Assembly (NCBI RefSeq): GCF_008806595.1
Contig: NZ_VZRB01000006.1
Span: 1 to 64,000, forward strand
Origin: Streptomyces luteolifulvus
GTDB taxonomy: Bacteria; Actinomycetota; Actinomycetes; Streptomycetales; Streptomycetaceae
Direction: 5' to 3'
Length of the DNA stretch: 64,000 nt
Every line of letters begins with the position of its first letter. Position 1 is the stretch's first letter. Below, piece after piece: positions 58,602-64,000 of this stretch. The position numbers and the translations under genes were made by a program. The notes under the pieces are model-generated. The model saw only the letters and a program-made list of their open reading frames with translations, had not been told where the DNA came from and made no database searches.

Positions 58602-59918
58602 ATGGCCCCGAACGACGCCCACACCGCCCTCTGGCCCGCCCCCTGCGCGAGCGGAGCCGTCGATGCGACGGTCCACGTGCCGGGGTCCAAGTCGGTCACC
58701 AACCGTGCCCTCGTGCTCGCCGCCCTCGCCTCCGAGCCCGGCTGGCTGCGCCGCCCGCTGCGCTCGCGCGACACCCTGCTGATGGCGGGAGCCCTGCGGA
58801 CGTTGGGCGTCGGCATCGAGGAAGGCGTCGGCCCGGACGGCTCCGGCGAGGCCTGGCGGGTCATCCCCTCGGGGCTGCGCGGCCCCGCCACGGTCGACGT
58901 CGGCAACGCCGGCACGGTGATGCGCTTCCTGCCGCCGGTCGCCGCGCTGGCCGACGGCCCCGTCCGCTTCGACGGCGACCCGAGATCGTACGAGCGCCCC
59001 CTCAACGGTGTGATCGACGCCCTGCGCGTTCTCGGCGCCCGTATCGACGACGACGGGCGTGGCGCGCTGCCGCTGACGGTCCACGGCGGCGGTGCCCTGG
59101 AGGGCGGCCCGGTGGAGATCGACGCGTCGTCCTCGTCGCAGTTCGTGTCCGCCCTGCTGCTGTCCGGCCCGCGTTTCAACCAGGGTGTGGAGGTCCGTCA
59201 CACCGGCTCCTCCCTGCCCTCCATGCCGCACATCCGCATGACGGTGGACATGCTGCGCGCGGTCGGCGCCCAGGTGGACACCCCGGAGTCCGGCGGCGAG
59301 CCCAACGTCTGGCGGGTCACGCCCGGCGCCCTGCTCGGCCGCGACCTGACGGTCGAGCCGGACCTGTCCAACGCCCAGCCGTTCCTGGCGGCGGCCCTGG
59401 TGACCGGCGGCAAGATCGTCATCCCGGACTGGCCCGCGCGCACGACCCAGCCGGGTGACCGGCTGCGCGAGATCTTCACCGAAATGGGCGGCAGGTGTGA
59501 ACTCACCGAGTACGGCCTGGTGTTCACCGGTTCGGGTGCGATCCACGGCATCGACGTGGACCTGGGTGAGGTCGGCGAGCTGACCCCCGGCATCGCGGCG
59601 GTCGCGGCCCTCGCGGACTCCCCGTCCACCCTCCGGGGCGTGGCGCATCTGCGGCTGCACGAGACGGACCGGCTGGCCGCGCTCACCAAGGAGATCAACG
59701 AGCTCGGCGGCGACGTGACCGAGACCTCCGACGGCCTCCACATCCGCCCGCGCCGACTGCACGGCGGGATCTTCCACACCTACGAGGACCACCGCATGGC
59801 CACCGCCGGCGCGATCATCGGCCTCGCGGTGGAGGGCGTGCAGATCGAGAACGTGGCGACGACGGCGAAGACACTCCCGGACTTCCCCGACCTGTGGACC
59901 GGGATGCTCGGGGCGTAG
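58602..59918 (+). CDS. aroA: 3-phosphoshikimate 1-carboxyvinyltransferase (EPSP synthase)
   Basis: A 438-residue enzyme of the shikimate pathway joining phosphoenolpyruvate and shikimate-3-phosphate. Family motifs are [19 protein letters not shown] (about residue 25), [14 protein letters not shown] (about 98), [14 protein letters not shown] (about 173) and [11 protein letters not shown] with the C-terminal YEDHRMATA. The ATG follows a leader with no strong ribosome-binding site. rsgA starts 10 bases after its stop. Confidence 0.96.
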   Translation: MAPNDAHTALWPAPCASGAVDATVHVPGSKSVTNRALVLAALASEPGWLRRPLRSRDTLLMAGALRTLGVGIEEGVGPDGSGEAWRVIPSGLRGPATVDVGNAGTVMRFLPPVAALADGPVRFDGDPRSYERPLNGVIDALRVLGARIDDDGRGALPLTVHGGGALEGGPVEIDASSSSQFVSALLLSGPRFNQGVEVRHTGSSLPSMPHIRMTVDMLRAVGAQVDTPESGGEPNVWRVTPGALLGRDLTVEPDLSNAQPFLAAALVTGGKIVIPDWPARTTQPGDRLREIFTEMGGRCELTEYGLVFTGSGAIHGIDVDLGEVGELTPGIAAVAALADSPSTLRGVAHLRLHETDRLAALTKEINELGGDVTETSDGLHIRPRRLHGGIFHTYEDHRMATAGAIIGLAVEGVQIENVATTAKTLPDFPDLWTGMLGA

Positions 59919-59928
59919 GGACTCATCC

Positions 59929-60939
59929 ATGCGCCGCTACGGCAAGCACACCGACGAGGACGACATCCGTTCCCGCCCCAACCGCAAGGGCAACCGGCCC
60001 CGTACGCACATCCGCCCCAAGCACGAGGACGCGGCCGAGGGCATGGTCCTCACCGTCGACCGGGGCCGGCTGACCTGTCTGGTCGAGGACCGGATCGTGG
60101 TGGCGATGAAGGCCCGGGAGCTGGGCCGCAAGGCGGCGGTGGTCGGCGACCGGGTGGCCCTCGTGGGCGACCTGTCCGGCAAGAAGGACACCCTCGCGCG
60201 GATCGTCCGCATCGAGCAGCGCAGGTCCGTACTGCGGCGCACGGCGGACGACGACGACCCGTACGAGCGGGTGGTGGTCGCCAACGCCGACCAGCTGGCG
60301 ATCGTCACGGCCCTGGCCGACCCCGAGCCCCGCCCCCGCCTCATCGACCGCTGCCTGGTGGCGGCGTACGACGGCGGCCTGGACCCCCTCCTGGTCCTGA
60401 CCAAGTCGGACCTGGCCCCGCCGGACAAGCTGCTGGAGCTGTACGGCGACCTGGACATCCCCTATGTCGTCACCAGCCGGGAGGAACTGGAAAACGGCGG
60501 TGCGGCGGACCGGGTGCGCGAACAACTCGACGGCAAGGTCACGGCGTTCGTCGGGCACTCGGGGGTCGGCAAGACGACCCTGGTCAACGCCCTGGTCCCG
60601 GAGGACCGCCGCCGGCTGACCGGCCACGTGAACGCGGTGACCGGCCGCGGCCGCCACACCACGACCTCGGCGCTGGCCCTGCCGCTGACCGGGGAAGCCG
60701 GCTGGGTCGTGGACACCCCGGGCGTCCGCTCCTTCGGTCTCGCCCACATCGACCCGTCCCGCGTGATCCACGCCTTCCCCGACCTGGAGCGGGGAACCGA
60801 GGGCTGTCCGCGCGCATGCAGTCACGACGAGCCGGACTGCGCGCTCGACGAGTGGGTGGCCGACGGCCATGCCGACCCGGCACGTCTTTACTCCCTGCGC
60901 CGCCTCCTGGCCACGAGGGAACGCCGGGAAGGCGACTGA
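59929..60939 (+). CDS. rsgA: Ribosome small-subunit-dependent GTPase
   Basis: A 336-residue circularly permuted GTPase. An N-terminal OB-like part is followed by permuted G motifs: LTKSDLAP (G4, about residue 163), FVGHSGVGKTTLVNAL (G1, about 205), TTT for G2 and DTPGVRSFG (G3). The zinc domain at the end reads CPRACSHDEPDC. It checks late 30S assembly. The gene is close behind aroA and probably cotranscribed. Confidence 0.95.
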   Translation: MRRYGKHTDEDDIRSRPNRKGNRPRTHIRPKHEDAAEGMVLTVDRGRLTCLVEDRIVVAMKARELGRKAAVVGDRVALVGDLSGKKDTLARIVRIEQRRSVLRRTADDDDPYERVVVANADQLAIVTALADPEPRPRLIDRCLVAAYDGGLDPLLVLTKSDLAPPDKLLELYGDLDIPYVVTSREELENGGAADRVREQLDGKVTAFVGHSGVGKTTLVNALVPEDRRRLTGHVNAVTGRGRHTTTSALALPLTGEAGWVVDTPGVRSFGLAHIDPSRVIHAFPDLERGTEGCPRACSHDEPDCALDEWVADGHADPARLYSLRRLLATRERREGD

Positions 60940-61059
60940 CCTCTGCGTTGTTTGTCCCCCTGAGTGGCCGGTAAGGGCATAATCGCACCGAGCCGGATCC
61001 AAGCCTGAGCGAACCCTGACGAAGCGGTCACACAGCGTGGAGACACTGGAGGACAGCAC

Positions 61060-61383
61060 ATGGCGTGGCTGCTGGTCATCGTGGCCGGGTTGCTCGAAAC
61101 AGGCTTCGCCGTCTGCCTGAAGCTCTCGCACGGCTTCTCCCGCTTCTGGCCCACCGTCGCCTTCTGCATCTTCGCCCTCGGCAGCTTCGGCCTCCTGACC
61201 CTCTCCCTCAAGAAGCTCGACGTGGGCCCCGCCTACGCGGTGTGGACCGGCATCGGCGCGGCGGGCACCGCGATCTACGGCATGGTCTTCCTCGGCGACC
61301 TGGTGTCGACCCTGAAGATCGTCTCGATCACCCTGGTGATCGCGGGCGTGATCGGCCTCCAGCTGTCGGGCTCGGCCCACTGA
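61060..61383 (+). CDS. Small multidrug resistance (SMR) transporter
   Basis: A 107-residue protein with four membrane helices. The functional Glu lies in helix 1 (VAGLLETGFAVCLKLS, Glu13), followed by YAVWTGIGAAGTAIYG (helix 3). It resembles the SugE/Gdx branch more than EmrE because of the LETGFAVCLK stretch, so guanidinium export is possible. No guanidine riboswitch was recognised in the 120-base leader. ATG follows GGAGGA. It is convergent with a TetR gene. Confidence 0.87.
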   Translation: MAWLLVIVAGLLETGFAVCLKLSHGFSRFWPTVAFCIFALGSFGLLTLSLKKLDVGPAYAVWTGIGAAGTAIYGMVFLGDLVSTLKIVSITLVIAGVIGLQLSGSAH

Positions 61384-61451
61384 GGCGCGCTTGGCGCGCC
61401 GGACCTCACGACTCGGGCGCTGACCGGCTCAGCGTCCGGGGGTTGATCGGC

Positions 61452-62066
61452 TCAGCGTTCCGGCGTTGCTTGACGATGCACCGCCATCCGTACCAGCTCC
61501 GCCACACCCCCCTCGCCAGGCGGGGCCGCCACACAGGACAGGGCGAGCCGGAAGACGAGTTCGCAGGAGCGGGACAGTTCGGCGCTCTCCTGCTTGGCGG
61601 CGCCGGGAAGGGACAGGGCGGCGACCGCGCGGTCCCGGACCAGCACCACGAAGTCGCCGGGCGACGGCAGCGGCCCGTCGGCGCGGCGCTGCGCCGGTAC
61701 GGCCGAGGAGGACGGCACCGCCTTCAAGGTCGGCGAGGGCAGCCGCTCGCTCCAGCAGCCCGTGAGCATGGCCCGTACGAGCGCGTTCTCACGGGACAGC
61801 GACACGGTCCACTCGGCGACCGCGGCCAGCCGGTCACGGCCGTCGAGCGGCTGGGCGAGAGCGCGGTCCACCCCCGCTAAATAGCCGTCGGCCTCCCGCC
61901 GGACGAGCGCCCGCGCGAGGCCCTCCTTGCTGCCGAACTCGTTGTACAGCGTCTGCCGGGACACTCCGGCCGCCGCGGCCACATCCACCATCCGCACGGC
62001 CGACCACGGCCGGCGCGCCAGGGCCGCGAAAGCGGCGTCCAGCAGGGTTTCCCGCGCTGCAGGCAT
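61452..62066 (-). CDS. TetR-family transcriptional regulator
   Basis: A 204-residue regulator. The HTH lies at residues 5-50 (ARETLLDAAFAALARRPWSA, then GVSRQTLYNEFGSKEGLARA), followed by a ligand-binding region with a Pro/Ser insert (AVPSSSAVPAQRRADG). Two adjacent ATG codons are possible starts; the second is better spaced from GGGAGG. It faces the SMR pump gene and may control it. Confidence 0.84.
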   Translation of the reverse strand: MPAARETLLDAAFAALARRPWSAVRMVDVAAAAGVSRQTLYNEFGSKEGLARALVRREADGYLAGVDRALAQPLDGRDRLAAVAEWTVSLSRENALVRAMLTGCWSERLPSPTLKAVPSSSAVPAQRRADGPLPSPGDFVVLVRDRAVAALSLPGAAKQESAELSRSCELVFRLALSCVAAPPGEGGVAELVRMAVHRQATPER

Positions 62067-62233
62067 CATCGCCTCCCTGGGCGAGCGGCTCTGCGCCCAG
62101 ATTTGACGCGCACGAGGGCACTGTCAAGGGTTCGCGAAGGCACTCGGGGGCGCCCGGGGCACACCACCGGCCGCCCGCCCCGCAACCAGCCCCGTATGGC
62201 CCTGCACCGACCTCGGAAGATACCGTTCACCAC

Positions 62234-63034
62234 ATGGCCGACTACCTCGACGACCTCCGTCTCGCCCACGTCCTCGCGGACGCCGCCGACGCGGCGACCA
62301 TGGACCGCTTCAAGGCCCTCGACCTCAAGGTGGAGACGAAGCCGGACATGACCCCGGTGAGCGAGGCCGACAGGTCGGCGGAAGAACTGATCCGCGGCCA
62401 GCTCCAGCGCGCCCGCCCGCGCGACGCGATCCTCGGCGAGGAGTACGGCATCGAGGGCACCGGCCCCCGCCGCTGGGTCGTCGACCCCATCGACGGCACG
62501 AAGAACTACGTGCGCGGCGTCCCCGTGTGGGCCACCCTCATCTCGCTCATGGAGGCCGGGGAGGGCGGCTTCCAGCCCGTCGTCGGCGTCGTCTCCGCGC
62601 CCGCACTCGGCCGCCGCTGGTGGGCCGCGAAGGGCCACGGCGCCTTCAGTGGCCGCAGCCTGTCCTCGGCGAGCCGGCTGCGCGTCTCCCGCGTCTCCAA
62701 GCTGTCCGACGCCTCCTTCGCGTACTCCTCGCTCACCGGCTGGGAGGACCAGGGCCGGCTGGGCGGCTTCCTGGACCTGACCCGCGCGGTCTGGCGCACG
62801 CGCGCGTACGGCGACTTCTGGCCCTACATGATGGTCGCCGAGGGCTCGGTCGACATCTGCGCCGAGCCGGAGCTCTCCCTGTGGGACATGGCGGCCAACG
62901 CGATCATCGTGACGGAGGCCGGCGGCACCTTCACCGGCCTCGACGGCCGCCCCGGCCCGCACAGCGGCAACGCGGCGGCCTCCAACGGCCCGCTCCACGA
63001 CGAGTTCCTGGGGTATCTCAACGAGCGCTGGTGA
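62234..63034 (+). CDS. hisN: Histidinol-phosphatase (inositol monophosphatase family)
   Basis: A 266-residue Mg2+-dependent phosphatase. Metal sites are EEYG (about residue 76), WVVDPIDGTKNYVRGVP (about 90) and LSLWDMAANAIIVTEAGG (about 215). In Streptomyces and other actinobacteria this family member catalyses the phosphatase step of histidine synthesis. Other IMPase activities cannot be excluded from sequence alone. Confidence 0.9.
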   Translation: MADYLDDLRLAHVLADAADAATMDRFKALDLKVETKPDMTPVSEADRSAEELIRGQLQRARPRDAILGEEYGIEGTGPRRWVVDPIDGTKNYVRGVPVWATLISLMEAGEGGFQPVVGVVSAPALGRRWWAAKGHGAFSGRSLSSASRLRVSRVSKLSDASFAYSSLTGWEDQGRLGGFLDLTRAVWRTRAYGDFWPYMMVAEGSVDICAEPELSLWDMAANAIIVTEAGGTFTGLDGRPGPHSGNAAASNGPLHDEFLGYLNERW

Positions 63035-63125
63035 GCAGCACCAGGTGAGCGTACGCGCCGCCAACCAGCCGCACACGCCCTCTTGTTGACCCGAGCTTTA
63101 CCTGAGACTCTGAGAGTCCCCCCAC

Positions 63126-63149
63126 TTGTGAATTTGTGAATCCGTGAAC
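63126..63149 (+). repeat. Triple 8-base direct repeat upstream of the CBS gene
   Basis: TTGTGAAT, TTGTGAAT and CCGTGAAC follow without gaps in the 147-base leader, ending 32 bases before the CBS gene ATG. It may be a regulator site. Confidence 0.6.
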
Positions 63150-63181
63150 AAAGTGGATTCCCTAGGAGGTGGCTCCATCCC

Positions 63182-63574
63182 ATGCTCGTCCGCGACGCCA
63201 TGAGCACGGTGGTCCTCACCATCGGCCCCGCCCACACCCTCCGCCAGGCCGCAGCACTGATGGCCGCCCGCCGAGTCGGCGCAGCCCTGGTTCTCGACCC
63301 GGACGCCGGCGGCATCGGCATCCTCACCGAACGTGACATCCTCAACTCCGTGGGCCTGGGACAGAACCCGGACACGGAGCGCACCCAGGACCACACCACC
63401 AACGACGTCGTGTTCGCCGCCCCCGGCTGGACCCTGGAAGAGGCGGCCCGGGCCATGGCCCACGGCGGCTTCCGCCACCTCATCGTCCTCGACCGTGAGG
63501 AGCCCGTGGGCATCGTCTCGGTCCGCGACATCATCCGCTGCTGGGCGCCGGTACGACAGCAGGTGCCCGCCTGA
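63182..63574 (+). CDS. CBS-domain-pair protein
   Basis: A 130-residue protein made of two CBS repeats: VRDAMSTVVLTIGPAHTLRQ (1-60, ending GILTERDILNSV) and VVFAAPGWTLEEAARAMAHG (about 75-125, ending GIVSVRDIIRCWAP). CBS pairs bind adenine nucleotides and usually act as sensors. No catalytic domain is present. A strong ribosome-binding site AGGAGGT lies 12 bases ahead of the ATG. Confidence 0.9.
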   Translation: MLVRDAMSTVVLTIGPAHTLRQAAALMAARRVGAALVLDPDAGGIGILTERDILNSVGLGQNPDTERTQDHTTNDVVFAAPGWTLEEAARAMAHGGFRHLIVLDREEPVGIVSVRDIIRCWAPVRQQVPA

Positions 63575-63646
63575 CCCGAGTGCACGGGGCGGGCCGGCCC
63601 CCTCGCGGCGGCGGTGGGACCCGGCCCACCCACCACTTCCGCCACA

Positions 63647-63661
63647 TTGGACTTTGTCCAA
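63647..63661. promoter_or_regulatory. Likely CatR/PerR-type operator
   Basis: TTGGACTTTGTCCAA, a perfect 6-bp inverted repeat with a 3-base centre, lies 64 bases upstream of the Fur-family gene. A related AATCCAAAG element follows at about 63672. This fits autoregulation by a PerR-like repressor. Confidence 0.6.
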
Positions 63662-63725
63662 GTAAGGGGTGAATCCAAAGTCACACCCATTCGGGAACTG
63701 GTCCCCTTCTGTTAGACTTTCCAGT

Positions 63726-64000
63726 ATGAGTGACCTGTTGGAACGGCTGCGCGGCCGCGGTTGGCGGATGACCGCGCAGCGGCGTGTTGTGGCCGAAGTC
63801 CTCGACGGCGAACACGTCCATCTGACGGCCGACGAGGTTCACGCGAGGGCTGTCGCCAAGCTGCCCGAGATCTCCCGGGCGACCGTCTACAACACACTCG
63901 GCGAGCTGGTCTCCCTCGGCGAGGTCCTGGAAGTCGCCACCGACAAGCGCGCCAAGCGGTACGACCCGAACGCCCACCGGCCGCACCACCACCTGGTCTG
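63726..64000 (+). CDS. catR: Fur-family regulator, CatR-like (partial)
   Basis: The first 91 residues are present; the gene runs off the window. The winged HTH reads MTAQRRVVAEVLDGEHVHLT, then EISRATVYNTLGELVSLGEV, and the metal region begins at RYDPNAHRPHHHLV. In S. coelicolor the Fur paralogue at this place, CatR, represses catalase A and itself and is inactivated by peroxide. The symbol is based on near-identity from memory and on synteny; the diagnostic cysteine knuckles are outside the window. Confidence 0.78.
   Translation, partial: MSDLLERLRGRGWRMTAQRRVVAEVLDGEHVHLTADEVHARAVAKLPEISRATVYNTLGELVSLGEVLEVATDKRAKRYDPNAHRPHHHLV

Noticed and set aside
60940..61059. Possible guanidine riboswitch ahead of the SMR gene
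   Set aside because: None of the conserved guanidine-I, -II or -III motifs could be recognised in these 120 bases.

Overview
The window looks like the chromosome of a Streptomyces species. It is GC-rich with strong third-position GC, and it carries marker genes typical of the genus: nickel superoxide dismutase with its maturation protease, a SigB/F-type sigma factor with its anti-sigma gene, wblE, the das chitobiose/GlcNAc system with dasR, a class Ia ribonucleotide reductase under a cobalamin riboswitch, an epi-isozizaene synthase/CYP170 pair, sigR-rsrA and a Fur-family regulator of the CatR type. From memory the gene order runs parallel to the S. coelicolor interval from roughly SCO5260 down to SCO5206. 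No rRNA, tRNA or CRISPR array was seen.

Layout. 1-2.6 kb: end of an ABC transporter gene, a methyltransferase, a CGNR zinc-finger protein, sodX and sodN. 2.6-12.7 kb: a 10.1-kb integrated island whose ends are a 15-bp repeat of the last codons of sodN. It holds a broken tyrosine integrase, an IS5-like transposase, a methyltransferase/XRE regulator operon, a frameshifted ATPase, a class I aminoacyl-tRNA synthetase-like protein paired with an ASCH protein, a frameshifted NUDIX gene, and a SulP transporter with a MerR regulator. 12.7-25.6 kb: the displaced sodN 3' UTR with its terminator, then mostly small regulators and enzymes (AraC, VOC, ECF42 sigma/YCII, TetR/RibD-like, GNAT). This stretch also has a family 2B encapsulin with a polyprenyl diphosphate synthase, an amidase, a PLP enzyme and a Na+/H+ antiporter.

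25.6-39.8 kb: prsH-sigH, a lipid-kinase-like gene, wblE, a PdtaS-type histidine kinase, a SIS-domain protein, nagB, dasD/C/B, dasA and dasR, with DasR operators in place. 39.8-50.1 kb: cstA with a YbdD-like partner, the NrdR-box/B12-riboswitch-controlled nrdAB, two small envelope genes, an NrdS-like regulator and the albaflavenone operon. 50.4-64 kb: peptide deformylase, a TPR protein, an HD/HD-GYP membrane pair, rsrA-sigR, a hydrolase, a SRAP protein, an M50 protease, aroA, rsgA, an SMR pump, TetR, hisN, a CBS protein and the start of a catR-like gene.

Main conclusions. The island uses the 3' end of sodN as its attachment site and rebuilds the sodN coding sequence. In doing so it moves the native sodN 3' UTR 10 kb away; in S. 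coelicolor that UTR is the source of the small RNA s-SodF, which silences sodF. The island looks stranded: the integrase lacks its box II segment and several passengers are frameshifted. Other points of interest are the encapsulin/prenyl-synthase pair, the long sigH frame overlapping prsH, an extra DasR site ahead of the histidine kinase gene, and a TTA codon in cstA.
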